Of a stretch of DNA of 64,000 nucleotides, positions 40,481 through 51,345 are shown one piece after another. A program made the position numbers and the translations under genes. Positions within the stretch are counted from its first letter, which is position 1; every line of letters begins with the position of its first letter. The notes beneath the pieces are model-generated. The model was not told the DNA's origin and searched no databases. It worked only from the letters and a program-made list of their open reading frames with translations. The stretch spans positions 354,334-418,333 of the forward strand of contig NZ_VOBG01000002.1 in assembly GCF_008369295.1 (NCBI RefSeq). The letters are read 5' to 3'. The stretch comes from Pseudomonas sp. ANT_H4 (GTDB lineage: Bacteria; Pseudomonadota; Gammaproteobacteria; Pseudomonadales; Pseudomonadaceae).

Positions 40481-42381
40481 TTCGACTCGGCTTGATGAGG
40501 GCTCGCCAGGGGCAAGCTCAGGACAAAGGCAGTACCGCCACCGGTCGGGTGCTCGACGGCGAGGTTGCCGCCGGTGGCCGCTGCGAGGCTGGCCGAAAGG
40601 GTCAGGCCCAGGCCCAGGCCCAGCTCGCCGGGTTTGGTGGTAAAGAATGGTTCGAACAAATGCTTGCGGGCCTCGGGGTCGATACCGTGACCGTTGTCGC
40701 GTACCCGCAGGCGGTATTTACCGTCAACGGTCTTGCCTTCCAGCCACAGCTGCGGGGCCGGTTGCGCCTGCATGGCGTCCAGGGCGTTGCCGATCAGGTT
40801 GACCAGAATCTGCTCCAGACGGGTCTGGTCGATCAGCAATTGCACGCTGGCGAAGTCGCGGTGCAGGGTTATCGGCAGGCTGTCCAGGCGACTGCCCAGT
40901 ACCTGGAAGGCGGCATCTACCGCCTTGCCCAGGCTGGCTTCACCTTGGTCGTCACCGCGCCGAGCAAAGGAGCGCAGGCTGGCGGTGATGCGACCCATGC
41001 GGTCGATCAGTTCGTTGATGGTCTTGAGGTTGGCGCTGGCGGTATCCAGGGCACCGCGCTCCAGAAAGCGCACGGTATTGCCGGATAAGGTTCGCAGGGC
41101 CGCCAGCGGTTGGTTCAATTCATGGGCGATGCTGGTGGACATCTGGCCGATGGCTGCCAGTTTTCCGGCCTGGACCAGCTCGTCCTGGGCTCGGCGCAGG
41201 GTTTCTTCGGCCTGGCGCCGTTCGCGAATCTGCGCCTTGAGCCGCTCGTTGCTGGCGCGCAGGTCGGTGGTGCGCTCGGCAATCCGTCGTTCCAGTTGGT
41301 TGTTGGCTTCCTGCAAGGCTTCCCGGGCGGCGAGGCGGGTGGCGATAACCTTGCGCCGCTCATTCCAGGCGATCAGCAGGAAGGCCACCAAGGCAAAGGC
41401 CACGGCCACAAGAATGCCTTGATTGACTGCTGCCTGGCGCAGATCTTTCAGGGGCGTGAGCAGGGTGAAGTTCCAGGGCGTGTCGCTCAGGGGCCGGGTC
41501 TGGGCCAGGTAGCTGACTTCCTTGTCGTCGGCCACCACCTCGCTGTTGGCCGGGAAGGTCAGTTTTTCCGTACCTTCGTTCAGTTGCTCGCGGGCCAGGG
41601 GTTGCAGTTCGTTGAGGGTCGCCCAGTAATATTGCAGGCTGCGGGCCAGGCGTTCCTTGGTGTCTTCGCTCAGGGGGCGTAGGGCCTTGAGGCGGCGGGC
41701 CGGGTCGCTGGACAGGATAATGATGCCGTTCTCGTCACTGACGAAGGCTTCTAGGCGCGCCCGCTGCCAGCGTTCTTCCAACGCTTCCAGGCGAACCTTG
41801 ACCACCGCTACGCCGATGATCTTGCCGTGTTCTTCCAACCCATGGGCCAGGTAGTAGCCGGGTTCGCCATTGGTGCTGCCGATGCCATAGAAACGGCCGG
41901 GCTGGCCGCGTACGGCATTCTGGAAGTAGGCGCGAAAGGACAGGTCTTCGCCCAGGTAACTGTCGACATCGCGCCAGTTGCTGGTGGCCAGCACGCGGCC
42001 GGTGGTGTCCATCACATAAATGGCCCGACTGCGGCTGCGCCGGTTCAGGCCTTCGAGGTAATCGTTGACCTTCTGCCGGTGTTCTGGATTCGGGTCGGCC
42101 AGCAGCCTGGAGACGCTGGACTCCAGCTCCAGCAGGCTGGGCAGGTAGGTGTATTTGCTGATCTCACTCTCGACGGTTCGTGCGTGCAGTTCCAACTGGC
42201 GCTCGCCGTTCTCGCTCAGGGCACGGATCCCATAGTATTCGCTGGTCCAGAAGCCGATATAGCCCAGGCCGATCATCAGCAGGATGATCAACGGTGGCAG
42301 GAACAATTGGCGAATCAGACGAGGCTTCACGGCAAGGGATGGCGGCGCGGCGCGATAGAGAGTGGGGTCGCATTTCATCAC
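40477..42381 (-). CDS. aauS: sensor kinase AauS (DctB-like)
   Basis: A 634-residue kinase partner of AauR. Membrane segments at residues about 28-48 and 310-330 bracket a large periplasmic sensor with the cache features YVMDTTGRVLATSNWRDVDS and FRAYFQNAVRGQPGRFYGIG, as in DctB. The kinase part shows IAHELNQPLAALRT (H-box), LVNLIGNALDAM, VRDNGHGIDPEARKHLFEPF and LGLGLGLTLSASL. Start at 42381 or the adjacent ATG at 42378. It is separated from the transporter genes it controls by a REPIN instead of the ggt and ansB genes I recall lying there in P. aeruginosa. Confidence 0.92.
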   Translation of the reverse strand: MMKCDPTLYRAAPPSLAVKPRLIRQLFLPPLIILLMIGLGYIGFWTSEYYGIRALSENGERQLELHARTVESEISKYTYLPSLLELESSVSRLLADPNPEHRQKVNDYLEGLNRRSRSRAIYVMDTTGRVLATSNWRDVDSYLGEDLSFRAYFQNAVRGQPGRFYGIGSTNGEPGYYLAHGLEEHGKIIGVAVVKVRLEALEERWQRARLEAFVSDENGIIILSSDPARRLKALRPLSEDTKERLARSLQYYWATLNELQPLAREQLNEGTEKLTFPANSEVVADDKEVSYLAQTRPLSDTPWNFTLLTPLKDLRQAAVNQGILVAVAFALVAFLLIAWNERRKVIATRLAAREALQEANNQLERRIAERTTDLRASNERLKAQIRERRQAEETLRRAQDELVQAGKLAAIGQMSTSIAHELNQPLAALRTLSGNTVRFLERGALDTASANLKTINELIDRMGRITASLRSFARRGDDQGEASLGKAVDAAFQVLGSRLDSLPITLHRDFASVQLLIDQTRLEQILVNLIGNALDAMQAQPAPQLWLEGKTVDGKYRLRVRDNGHGIDPEARKHLFEPFFTTKPGELGLGLGLTLSASLAAATGGNLAVEHPTGGGTAFVLSLPLASPHQAESK

Positions 42382-42415
42382 AGATGCCTTGGGTCAGCTA
42401 CCGTTCGCCTGGCTT

Positions 42416-42518
42416 CTGTAGGAGCGAGCTTGCTCGCGAAAGAACTCAAGGACACCGCGTTTATCCAGGATGCACGCGTTATCGTTGAGGTCTTTCGCGA
42501 GCAAGCTTGCTCCTACAG
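42416..42518. repeat. REPIN (GGAGCGAGCTTGCTCGC family)
   Basis: 103 bases with inverted ends, CTGTAGGAGCGAGCTTGCTC and its near complement ending GCAAGCTTGCTCCTACAG, located between aatP and aauS. Confidence 0.88.
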
Positions 42519-42544
42519 GGAGGGGCGAGTTGCGGCTTGGCTTT

Positions 42545-43279
42545 TTAGTGCTGCAGGATTTTCTCAAGGAAGTGCTGCGCACGTTCGGAGCGGGCGCTGA
42601 TGTCGCCGAAGAACTCTTCTTTCTGGCAGTCTTCGATGATCTTGCCCTGGTCCATGAAGATCACGCGGTCGGCCACCTTACGGGCGAAGCCCATTTCGTG
42701 GGTCACGCACATCATGGTCATGCCTTCCTGGGCCAGTTGCACCATCACGTCCAGTACTTCGTTGACCATTTCCGGGTCCAGGGCCGAGGTCGGTTCGTCG
42801 AACAGCATGACGATCGGGTCCATGGCCAGGGCGCGGGCAATCGCCACACGTTGTTGCTGGCCGCCGGAGAGCTGGCCAGGGTGCTTGTGGGCATGGGCCG
42901 ACAGACCGACGCGCTCCAGCAGTTGCAGGCCTTTCTGGGTGGCTTCTTCCTTGCTGCGACCCAGCACCTTGATCTGCGCGATGGTCAGGTTTTCGGTGAT
43001 GGTCAGGTGCGGGAACAGTTCGAAGTGTTGGAACACCATGCCCACACGCGAACGCAGCTTTGGCAGGTTGGTCTTCGGATCGGCGATGGAGGTGCCATCG
43101 ACGATCACGTCACCCTTCTGGAACGGTTCCAGGGCGTTGACGCACTTGATCAGGGTGGACTTGCCCGAGCCGGAAGGCCCGCACACCACGATCACTTCGC
43201 CTTTCTTGACCTCGGTGCTGCAATCGGTCAGCACCTGGAAGTCGCCATACCACTTGTTGACGTTCTTGATAGAGATCAT
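42545..43279 (-). CDS. aatP: acidic amino-acid ABC transporter ATP-binding protein
   Basis: The ATPase of the glutamate/aspartate importer (GltL-type), 244 residues. Walker [12 protein letters not shown]-loop [13 protein letters not shown], signature [17 protein letters not shown], Walker [16 protein letters not shown] and the switch His in [11 protein letters not shown]. Last gene of the aatJQMP unit; it overlaps the aatM stop by 4 bases. The product works at the inner face of the membrane with AatQ and AatM. Confidence 0.95.
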   Translation of the reverse strand: MISIKNVNKWYGDFQVLTDCSTEVKKGEVIVVCGPSGSGKSTLIKCVNALEPFQKGDVIVDGTSIADPKTNLPKLRSRVGMVFQHFELFPHLTITENLTIAQIKVLGRSKEEATQKGLQLLERVGLSAHAHKHPGQLSGGQQQRVAIARALAMDPIVMLFDEPTSALDPEMVNEVLDVMVQLAQEGMTMMCVTHEMGFARKVADRVIFMDQGKIIEDCQKEEFFGDISARSERAQHFLEKILQH

Positions 43280-43947
43280 ACGGCAAACCTTTTTTGCAGA
43301 CGCTTGACCAGCAGCGAGGCGGCAAAGCTGATGATGAAGTAGACGACACCGGCGAAAATCAGGAACTCATTGGAACGACCGATGATGTCGCCATTGGCTC
43401 GCGAAGCATTGAGGAAGTCCACCAGGCCGACGGTGTACACCAGCGAGGTGTCCTGGAACAGGATGATGCTCTGTTGCAGCAACAGCGGCGTCATCTTGCG
43501 AAACGCTTGGGGCAGGATGATCAGTCGCATGGTCTGGCTGTAGGTCATGCCCATGGCTTGCGCGGCGGCCATCTGGCCCTTGGCGATTGACTGCACGCCG
43601 GCCCGCACGATTTCGCAGAAGTACGCCGCTTCGAACATCATGAAAGCCACGACGCAGGAAGTGAACGCACCGATCGGCGTGTCTTCGCCGGTGATCCAGC
43701 GCAGCACGAACGGTACCGCCAGGTAGAACCAGGTGATCACCAGCAGCAGCGGGATCGAGCGGAAGTAGTTCACATAGGCGCCGGCCACGCGAGACATCAG
43801 CTTGCTGGAGGACAGGCGCATCAGCGCCAGGATCGTGCCGAGGACAATCCCGCCGACCACGCCCATGACCATCAGTTGCAGGGTCATGACCATGCCGTTC
43901 CACAAACCTGGAATAGCCGGGATGATGCCGCTGAAATCGAAGTCCAT
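43276..43947 (-). CDS. aatM: acidic amino-acid ABC transporter permease
   Basis: GltK-type permease, 223 residues with about five membrane segments. The EAA loop that contacts the ATPase is visible around [20 protein letters not shown] followed by [10 protein letters not shown]. It shares one base with the aatQ stop and overlaps aatP by 4, so QMP are translationally coupled. The N-terminal [20 protein letters not shown] is characteristic of the HisM/GltK group. Confidence 0.94.
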   Translation of the reverse strand: MDFDFSGIIPAIPGLWNGMVMTLQLMVMGVVGGIVLGTILALMRLSSSKLMSRVAGAYVNYFRSIPLLLVITWFYLAVPFVLRWITGEDTPIGAFTSCVVAFMMFEAAYFCEIVRAGVQSIAKGQMAAAQAMGMTYSQTMRLIILPQAFRKMTPLLLQQSIILFQDTSLVYTVGLVDFLNASRANGDIIGRSNEFLIFAGVVYFIISFAASLLVKRLQKRFAV

Positions 43948-44693
43948 TATTTACCCCCCACGGAAATCAAGCCGGGCACTGCGACTTTCTTCTCGATCAC
44001 GCGCATCAGCAGCATCAGGCTCATGTTCAGGGTGAAGTAGATCAGCGTGGCCAGGGTGAAGGCTTCAAACAGGTTGGCCGAGAACTCGGCGGTTTGTTTG
44101 GTTTGCGCCAGCAGTTCCATCAGGCCGATCAGGGACGCCACGGAGGAGTTCTTGAAGACGTTGAGGAATTCCGAGGTAAGCGGTGGAATGATGATCCGGT
44201 AAGCCTGGGGCAGCAGCACGTTCCAGTAGACTTGCGGCAGCTTGAAGCCCATGGCTCGGGCAGCAGACTCCTGGCCTGGTGGCAGCGCCTGGATGCCGGT
44301 GCGCACTTGTTCGCACACACGGGCGGCGGTGAACAGGCCCAGGCACACGACAACGCTCAGGTAGGCCGAGGTGGTCGGGTTGAGGTCTTGTTTGTACCAG
44401 TCTTGCAGGTTCTGCGGCAGCAGGTCGGGCACCAGGAAGTACCAGATGAACAGCTGAACCAGCAGCGGCACGTTACGAAACAGTTCCACGTAGCAGGTCG
44501 CGATGCCCGATACGATGCGGTTAGGCACGGTGCGCATGACGCCGAGTATGGAGCCCAGCAGCAAGGCGATGATCCACGCGACGATGGCGATGGCGATGGT
44601 CCAGCCCAATCCGGAGATGTACCAGTCGAGATAAGTCTCGCTGCCCACGCCGGTGGACTTGAAGAACACGCTCCAGTCCCAGTTGTAATTCAT
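43947..44693 (-). CDS. aatQ: acidic amino-acid ABC transporter permease
   Basis: GltJ-type permease, 248 residues. NWDWSVFFKSTGVGSETYLD opens the protein, followed by about five membrane segments; the EAA loop is PPGQESAARAMGFKLPQVYW followed by LLPQAYRII. It lies 193 bases downstream of the binding-protein gene, behind a stem-loop, which fits the usual excess of binding protein over membrane subunits. Confidence 0.94.
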   Translation of the reverse strand: MNYNWDWSVFFKSTGVGSETYLDWYISGLGWTIAIAIVAWIIALLLGSILGVMRTVPNRIVSGIATCYVELFRNVPLLVQLFIWYFLVPDLLPQNLQDWYKQDLNPTTSAYLSVVVCLGLFTAARVCEQVRTGIQALPPGQESAARAMGFKLPQVYWNVLLPQAYRIIIPPLTSEFLNVFKNSSVASLIGLMELLAQTKQTAEFSANLFEAFTLATLIYFTLNMSLMLLMRVIEKKVAVPGLISVGGK

Positions 44694-44841
44694 TAGGGTC
44701 TCCCCTCAAGTTCGATCGATGTACAAGCACCCGCTTGGGAAAAATCCATTCCCGCCCGACGTTGATCGTCAGGCACACACGATCGGCTCGAAAACCACCA
44801 GGTCGAGTGTTCCAAAAAAAGCCAGCAGGTAGTAACAGACG

Positions 44842-44867
44842 CCTGAGGGAGGTTTGGCCCCCTCAGG
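44842..44867 (-). promoter_or_regulatory. stem-loop between binding-protein and permease genes
   Basis: CCTGAGGG and CCCTCAGG enclose 10 bases, 20 bases past the aatJ stop on the minus strand, without an adjacent U-run. Such stems protect the binding-protein mRNA and lower expression of the permease genes. Confidence 0.55.
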
Positions 44868-44886
44868 AGATAAGGTTAGTTCGGAA

Positions 44887-45813
44887 TCAGGACTTTTTTT
44901 CGGCCGTCTTGTCGTCAGCCGCTTTGTCGGTCGGATTAGCGATCAGGGCCTTGAGCTCGTCGCTCATCGGGAACATCAGGTTCAGGCCTTTTGGCGGGAT
45001 CGGTGAGCTGAACCACTTGGTGTAGATAGTGTTGATCGCGCCCGACTTGTAGGTCGCGACGATCGCGTCGTCCACAGCCTTCTTGAACGGAGCGTCTCCC
45101 TTGCGGACCATGCAACCGTAGATTTCGTAGGATTGCGCAGTGCCGGTCACTTCCCAGTCGGTTGGCTTCTTGGCCTTGGCCATTTCGCCAGCCAGCAGTG
45201 CGTCGTCCATCATGAAAGCAACGGCACGGCCACTTTCCAGCATCTGGAAGGATTCACCGTGGTCCTTGGCGGAGATGACGTTCATGCCCATTTGCTTGTC
45301 GGCGTTCATGGACTTGAGGATGCGCTCGGACGTGGTGCCGGCGGTGGTCACCACGTTCTTGCCCTTGAGGTCAGCGAAATCCTTGTAGATCGAGTCCTTT
45401 TTGGACAGCAGACGGGTACCGATTTCGAAGATGCCGACGGAGAAGTCGACTTGTTGCTGACGCTCTACGTTGTTGGTGGTGGAGCCGCACTCGACGTCCA
45501 CGGTGCCGTTCTGCACCAGCGGGATACGGGTTTGCGAGGTGACCAGGTTGTATTTGACCTTGAGGTCCGGGATGTCGAGGTCTTTCTTGATGGCCTCAAC
45601 GATTGCCAATTGGATGTCGTGGGAGTAGCCCACTGGCTTGCCGGATGCGTCCGCAATGTAGGAGAACGGAATGGAAGCGTCGCGGTGGCCCAGAGTGATG
45701 GTGCCGGACTCTTTGATTTTCTTCAGTGTGCCGGTGAGTTCGGCGGCGAAAACTGGAGTGCTAATCAGAGCTGCAGCGATAGCTGCGCCCAAAAGATGGG
45801 GAACGATGCGCAT
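44887..45813 (-). CDS. aatJ: periplasmic glutamate/aspartate-binding protein
   Basis: GltI-type solute-binding protein, 308 residues, with a signal peptide (residues 1-23, ending TPVFAA). The ligand-binding fold shows SGTITLGHRDASIPFSYIAD, GYSHDIQLAIVEAI, VECGSTTNNVERQQQVDFSV and VTTAGTTSERI, as in acidic amino-acid binders. The start at 45813 has GAGGAAG upstream; the frame continues 21 codons further but would place the signal peptide internally. Transcribed from a sigma-54 promoter with two AauR-type sites, so it should be induced by glutamate or aspartate. Confidence 0.95.
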   Translation of the reverse strand: MRIVPHLLGAAIAAALISTPVFAAELTGTLKKIKESGTITLGHRDASIPFSYIADASGKPVGYSHDIQLAIVEAIKKDLDIPDLKVKYNLVTSQTRIPLVQNGTVDVECGSTTNNVERQQQVDFSVGIFEIGTRLLSKKDSIYKDFADLKGKNVVTTAGTTSERILKSMNADKQMGMNVISAKDHGESFQMLESGRAVAFMMDDALLAGEMAKAKKPTDWEVTGTAQSYEIYGCMVRKGDAPFKKAVDDAIVATYKSGAINTIYTKWFSSPIPPKGLNLMFPMSDELKALIANPTDKAADDKTAEKKS

Positions 45814-45938
45814 CAATACTTCCTCGACATTTGTTTTTTTTATGAAGCCGGTTAAGACGGCCATTTTTATATACACAGCTACAGCGAATGCCTATGACGG
45901 CTCCTGAGGCATCTCAGGCAATTGCACCAGAAGTGTAG

Positions 45939-45955
45939 AGCATGAGTCGTGCCAG
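45939..45955 (-). promoter_or_regulatory. sigma-54 promoter of aatJQMP
   Basis: On the minus strand CTGGCACGACTCATGCT, with GG-N10-GC spacing; it differs from the consensus CTGGCACG-N4-TTGCW at one base. Predicted start near 45928, about 115 bases before the aatJ ATG. Confidence 0.8.
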
Positions 45956-46030
45956 GCTCGATATAAAAGGTTAACTATTTGATTTATAAGTAGATTAATT
46001 TTATATGAACGGATTTTTATAGTGTCGCGA

Positions 46031-46044
46031 TCCGGCAAACCGAA
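46031..46044. promoter_or_regulatory. AauR site, proximal
   Basis: TCCGG-CAAA-CCGAA, one mismatch from TTCGG-N4-CCGAA, about 80 bases upstream of the -24 element. Confidence 0.65.
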
Positions 46045-46061
46045 TGGTTCGGCTTATGGTG

Positions 46062-46075
46062 TTCGGAAAACCGAA
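46062..46075. promoter_or_regulatory. AauR site, distal
   Basis: TTCGG-AAAA-CCGAA is an exact match to the reported AauR recognition sequence, about 110 bases upstream of the -24 element of aatJ. Confidence 0.8.
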
Positions 46076-46094
46076 TCCCTGGAAAGGTATGAAA

Positions 46095-46124
46095 AAGCCC
46101 CTGAACCTTTCGGTGCAGGGGCTT
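46095..46124 (-). terminator. rho-independent terminator of glpD
   Basis: On the minus strand AAGCCCCTG and CAGGGGCTT form a 9-base stem with a 12-base loop, followed by TTTTTC, 17 bases past the glpD stop. Confidence 0.9.
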
Positions 46125-46140
46125 GGTGACGGTCGATCAA

Positions 46141-47679
46141 TCAGGCCGCTTCAATCTTGCTGCGGTTCTGCTCCACCTTGGTCAGGTAGCGCTGCACGCT
46201 TTCCTGTTCTTGCGCGGTGGTGAACAGGCCCAGCTTGCTGCGGCGCCAGAGGATGTCCTGCGGGTGCAGGGCCCATTCTTCGGCACACAGGTAGTCGACT
46301 TCCCGGGTGTACAGGCCGCCACCGAGGTGGTCGCCCAGGTCGGCCAGCGATTGCACGCCTTCCAGCAGGCGCCAGGTACGGCTGCCATAGGTGGTGGACC
46401 AGCGTCGGGCGATCTCGCTGGGAATCCAGTCGAACTTGCTGCCGATAGCCTCGGCCAAGGCTTCTGGCGTAGTCATGTCTTCGCCGCCGGGCAGGGTCGC
46501 CTTGGCGGTCCAGCTTGGTTTGATATTCTTGAAGTACGGGGCCAGCTGCGCCAGCGCCGACTCTGCCAGTTTGCGGTAGGTGGTCAGCTTGCCGCCGAAC
46601 ACCGACAGCAGTGGCGCCTCATCGGTACCGCCGGACAGAGCCAAGGTGTAGTCGCGGGTCACGGCCGACGGGTTGTCGGATTCGTCGTTGCACAGCGGAC
46701 GCACGCCGGAATAGGTGTGGACGATGTCGTCGCGGCTCAGTTGTTTCTTGAAGTGGGCGTTGACCACTTTGAGCATGTAGTCGGTTTCACCCTCGGTAAT
46801 CGCCACTTTCGCGGGATCGCCGGTGTACTCGCGGTCGGTAGTACCGATGATGGTGAAGTGGCTCAGGTACGGAATGGTGAAGACGATGCGCTGGTCTTCG
46901 TTCTGCAGGATGTGCGCATGGGCGCCTTCATACAGCTTCGGCACGATCAGGTGGCTGCCCTGGATCAGGCGGATACCGTAGGGCGAATCGAGCTTCAGGT
47001 CATCCTTGATGAACTTGGCGACCCATGGGCCGGCAGCGTTCACCAGCGCCTTGGCGCGGATCGAAAACAGGCTGCCATCGGCGCGTTCCAGGTGCAGGTG
47101 CCACAGGCCCTTGCAGCGACGGGCGCTGACACAACGGGTTTGGGTGTGGACGTGGGCACCTTTTTCCCGCGCGGCCATGGCGTTGAGCACCACGAGGCGT
47201 GCGTCGTCGACCCAGCAGTCGGAGTATTCGAAGCCTTTGGTGATTTCGCTTTTCAGCGGGCTGTCCGGGCCGAACTTGAGGCTTTTGGAGCCTTCGAGTT
47301 TTTCCCGTTTGCCGAGGTGGTCATAGAGGAACAGACCGGCTCGAATCATCCAAGCCGGACGCAGGTGCGGGCGGTGCGGCAAGACAAAGCGCATTTGCTT
47401 GACGATGTGCGGGGCCTTGGCCAGCAGCACTTCCCGTTCAGCCAGGGCTTCACGCACCAGACGGAACTCGTAATGTTCAAGGTAGCGCAGGCCACCGTGG
47501 ATCAGCTTGCTGCTGGCGGAGGAGGTGTGGCTGGCCAGGTCGTCCTTTTCGCAAAGGAATACTGACAAACCGCGACCGGCTGCGTCTGCTGCAATGCCGA
47601 CGCCATTGATCCCGCCGCCAATAACGGCAACGTCATAGACTTCGGCAAGCGGTGGAGCAGGCAAGGTAGAAGGGGTCAT
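46141..47679 (-). CDS. glpD: aerobic glycerol-3-phosphate dehydrogenase
   Basis: Membrane-associated flavoenzyme that oxidises glycerol-3-phosphate to dihydroxyacetone phosphate and feeds the quinone pool. 512 residues. The FAD site is DVAVIGGGINGVGIAADAAG, followed by SHTSSASSKLIHGGLRYLEH, the family signature; the core region includes GSHLIVPKLYEGAHAHILQN and FGGKLTTYRKLAE. Last gene of the glp cluster but separately promoted: two palindromes of GlpR type lie at 47717-47743. A strong terminator follows. Confidence 0.96.
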   Translation of the reverse strand: MTPSTLPAPPLAEVYDVAVIGGGINGVGIAADAAGRGLSVFLCEKDDLASHTSSASSKLIHGGLRYLEHYEFRLVREALAEREVLLAKAPHIVKQMRFVLPHRPHLRPAWMIRAGLFLYDHLGKREKLEGSKSLKFGPDSPLKSEITKGFEYSDCWVDDARLVVLNAMAAREKGAHVHTQTRCVSARRCKGLWHLHLERADGSLFSIRAKALVNAAGPWVAKFIKDDLKLDSPYGIRLIQGSHLIVPKLYEGAHAHILQNEDQRIVFTIPYLSHFTIIGTTDREYTGDPAKVAITEGETDYMLKVVNAHFKKQLSRDDIVHTYSGVRPLCNDESDNPSAVTRDYTLALSGGTDEAPLLSVFGGKLTTYRKLAESALAQLAPYFKNIKPSWTAKATLPGGEDMTTPEALAEAIGSKFDWIPSEIARRWSTTYGSRTWRLLEGVQSLADLGDHLGGGLYTREVDYLCAEEWALHPQDILWRRSKLGLFTTAQEQESVQRYLTKVEQNRSKIEAA

Positions 47680-47716
47680 CGGCTGGCCTCACGATCTTTT
47701 TTTCATATTTGAATTC

Positions 47717-47743
47717 GAACATTAATGTTCATTTTCGAAAATG
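47717..47743. promoter_or_regulatory. GlpR operator pair upstream of glpD
   Basis: Two perfect 14-base palindromes share one base: GAACATTAATGTTC (47717-47730) and CATTTTCGAAAATG (47730-47743). The TTTTCGAAAA core resembles GlpR targets of pseudomonads, and GlpR is encoded just upstream. Confidence 0.6.
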
Positions 47744-47851
47744 GTAGCTCATAAACGCGGGCACAGCCAGCCAACTTCGATTGAAAATACTGATCGAAGG
47801 GTGGGGAAAGGAAAATTTGTGAACACTGCGATGGGTGTGTGAGTTGCTGCG

Positions 47852-47880
47852 TTGGCGAGCGGGCAAGCCCCCTCGCCACA
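47852..47880. repeat. REP palindrome (GGCGAGCGGGC family)
   Basis: TTGGCGAGCGGGCAAGCCCC then CTCGCCACA, slightly imperfect, 19 bases downstream of the glpR stop. Confidence 0.8.
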
Positions 47881-47899
47881 GAGAGGTATGGGGTGTTGC

Positions 47900-48655
47900 T
47901 TAAACCACTTCCAGGCGAATCTTGTTCTGATTGAGCAGTTGCAGCAACGCCGGTACCGGCTGCTGATCTGTGACCAAACAATCAATCAAACTGATCGGTC
48001 CCAGGCGAATCATGGCATTGCGCCCGAATTTGCTGGAGTCCGCCGCGAGGATTACCTTGCGTGCATTGGCGATGATCGCTTGGGAAACCCGCACTTCCTG
48101 GTAGTCGAAGTCGAGCAGGCTGCCGTCTTCATCGATGCCGCTGATGCCCACCAAGGCAAAGTCGACCTTGAACTGGTTGATGAAATCGACGCTGGCCTGG
48201 CCCACCACGCCGCCGTCACGACGCACGTTGCCGCCGGTCAGCAGCACGTCGAAGTCGTCCTTGGCGCTGAGCATCATGGCGACGTTGAGGTTATTGGTGA
48301 TGATTTTCAGGTGGCTGTGATTGAGCAGCGCCTTGGCGATGGATTCGGTGGTGGTGCCGATATTGATAAACAGCGAGGCGTGATCGGGGATTTGCGCGGC
48401 AATGGCTTCGCCTATGCGCTGTTTCTCGTCGCGCATCTGATCGGCACGCATAGCGTACGCGGTGTTTTCAACGCTGGAATCATAGGCCGCGCCGCCATGG
48501 TAGCGGCGCAACAGGTTAGCTTCCGCCAGTTGATTGATATCACGGCGGATGGTTTGCGGGGTGACAACGAACAGCTGCGCCATTTCCTCGATACTCACAT
48601 AGCCGCGTTCGCGGACCAGTTCGAGGATTTGCTGCTGGCGGGGAGGCAGATTCAT
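47900..48655 (-). CDS. glpR: DeoR-family glycerol regulon repressor
   Basis: Repressor of glycerol genes relieved by glycerol-3-phosphate. 251 residues: N-terminal DeoR helix-turn-helix ([20 protein letters not shown], then [15 protein letters not shown]) and the sugar-phosphate sensor domain ([40 protein letters not shown], then [19 protein letters not shown]). It lies between glpK and glpD on the same strand, 95 bases after glpK. Confidence 0.95.
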   Translation of the reverse strand: MNLPPRQQQILELVRERGYVSIEEMAQLFVVTPQTIRRDINQLAEANLLRRYHGGAAYDSSVENTAYAMRADQMRDEKQRIGEAIAAQIPDHASLFINIGTTTESIAKALLNHSHLKIITNNLNVAMMLSAKDDFDVLLTGGNVRRDGGVVGQASVDFINQFKVDFALVGISGIDEDGSLLDFDYQEVRVSQAIIANARKVILAADSSKFGRNAMIRLGPISLIDCLVTDQQPVPALLQLLNQNKIRLEVV

Positions 48656-48750
48656 GGGGCGTCCTTTGGGCTGCCGTACAAAAGTGGCCCATGATGACGC
48701 AGGAATCTGCTCCCTGCCAGTTACAACCCTATATGGGTCCAGCGCTTGGC

Positions 48751-50325
<1,575 letters not shown>

Positions 50326-50334
50326 CTAGCGTTT

Positions 50335-51192
50335 TCAGGACGTTCGGGTTTTACCGCTGGCGGCGGCGGTATCAGTTGCATCAGTTGTAGCAGGTGCGGC
50401 GTTGGGCAGGTGCCGGGCAATCAACCCGCGATAAGCCGCAGCGCCGAGGCAGGCACCGACAATCGGTGCAAAGATCGGAATCAGGAAATAGGGAATGTCG
50501 CGCCCGCCGGTGAAGGCCATTTCACCCCAGCCGGCGAAAAAGGTCATCAGCTTGGGGCCGAAGTCACGAGCCGGGTTCATCGCAAACCCGGTCAGCGGGC
50601 CCATGGCGCTGCCAATCACGGCGATTAGCAAACCGATCAGCAGCGGGGCCAGAGCGCCGCGCGGCAAGCCGTTGTTGTCATCAGTCAGGGCCATGATCAC
50701 GCCCATCAGGATTGCGGTGATGACCATTTCAACCAGGAAGGCCTGAGCGGTAGTCAGCAGTGGATGAGCGTAAGTGGAGAACACCGACGCCAACTCCAGG
50801 CTGGCCTGGGAGCCACGGATCATATGGTGGGTTTGTTCGTAATCGAAAAATAGATTGCTGTAGAGCGTGTAAACCAACGCGGCGGAACAGAAGGCGCCAG
50901 CGACTTGGGCGATGATGTAGAACGGCAGTTTGCGCTTTTCAAAATCGGCAAAAATACACAGGGCGATGCTGACGGCTGGATTGAGGTGAGCCCCGGAAAT
51001 GCCGGCGCTCAGGTAGATCGCCATGCTGACGCCGATCCCCCAGATGATGCTGATTTCCCACAAGCCAAAACTGGCACCCGCGACCTTGAGCGCGGCAACA
51101 CAACCGGTACCAAAGAAGATCAGCAGCGCAGTCCCCAGGAATTCGGCCATGCATTGGCTTGAGAGTGAAGGCTGTTGAAGAGCAGTTGTCAT
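50335..51192 (-). CDS. glpF: glycerol facilitator (aquaglyceroporin)
   Basis: Inner-membrane channel for glycerol, 285 residues, six membrane spans. The two half-helix pore motifs are SGAHLNPAVSIA and TGFAMNPARDFGP; the Arg next to the second N-P-A belongs to the selectivity filter. The C-terminal tail is rich in Ala and Thr. The ATG at 51192 has an AGAGG ribosome site, preceded by the Crc/Hfq-like motif AACAACAA. First gene of glpFK, with a GlpR-like site upstream. Confidence 0.95.
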   Translation of the reverse strand: MTTALQQPSLSSQCMAEFLGTALLIFFGTGCVAALKVAGASFGLWEISIIWGIGVSMAIYLSAGISGAHLNPAVSIALCIFADFEKRKLPFYIIAQVAGAFCSAALVYTLYSNLFFDYEQTHHMIRGSQASLELASVFSTYAHPLLTTAQAFLVEMVITAILMGVIMALTDDNNGLPRGALAPLLIGLLIAVIGSAMGPLTGFAMNPARDFGPKLMTFFAGWGEMAFTGGRDIPYFLIPIFAPIVGACLGAAAYRGLIARHLPNAAPATTDATDTAAASGKTRTS

Positions 51193-51207
51193 TGAAAACC
51201 TCTGTTT

Positions 51208-51215
51208 TTGTTGTT
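51208..51215 (-). promoter_or_regulatory. Crc/Hfq motif candidate at glpF
   Basis: AACAACAA on the minus strand, 15 bases before the glpF ATG and close to the AGAGG ribosome site; it fits the pseudomonad Hfq/Crc target pattern. Confidence 0.45.
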
Positions 51216-51332
51216 GTCTGGCGCTTTGCCTCACGGAGGCTCTTTGCAAAAGAAGCGCGATTTTCACCGTGGCGAGGATCTCCATCCTGTTCGCGGCTTA
51301 CTGCTTGGATACTGAGGCGCTATTCCTACAGC

Positions 51333-51345
51333 ATTCGGAAACGAA
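51333..51345. promoter_or_regulatory. GlpR-like operator upstream of glpFK
   Basis: ATTCG-GAAA-CGAAA with a T/A-rich surround (full run GCATTCGGAAACGAAAAA), similar to the TTTTCG..CGAAAA core at glpD. About 140 bases upstream of glpF. Confidence 0.4.

Noticed and set aside
46123..47565. 480-codon open frame on the plus strand opposite glpD
   Set aside because: The real gene is glpD on the minus strand with all FAD motifs; the plus frame has Val/Gln-rich, featureless sequence.
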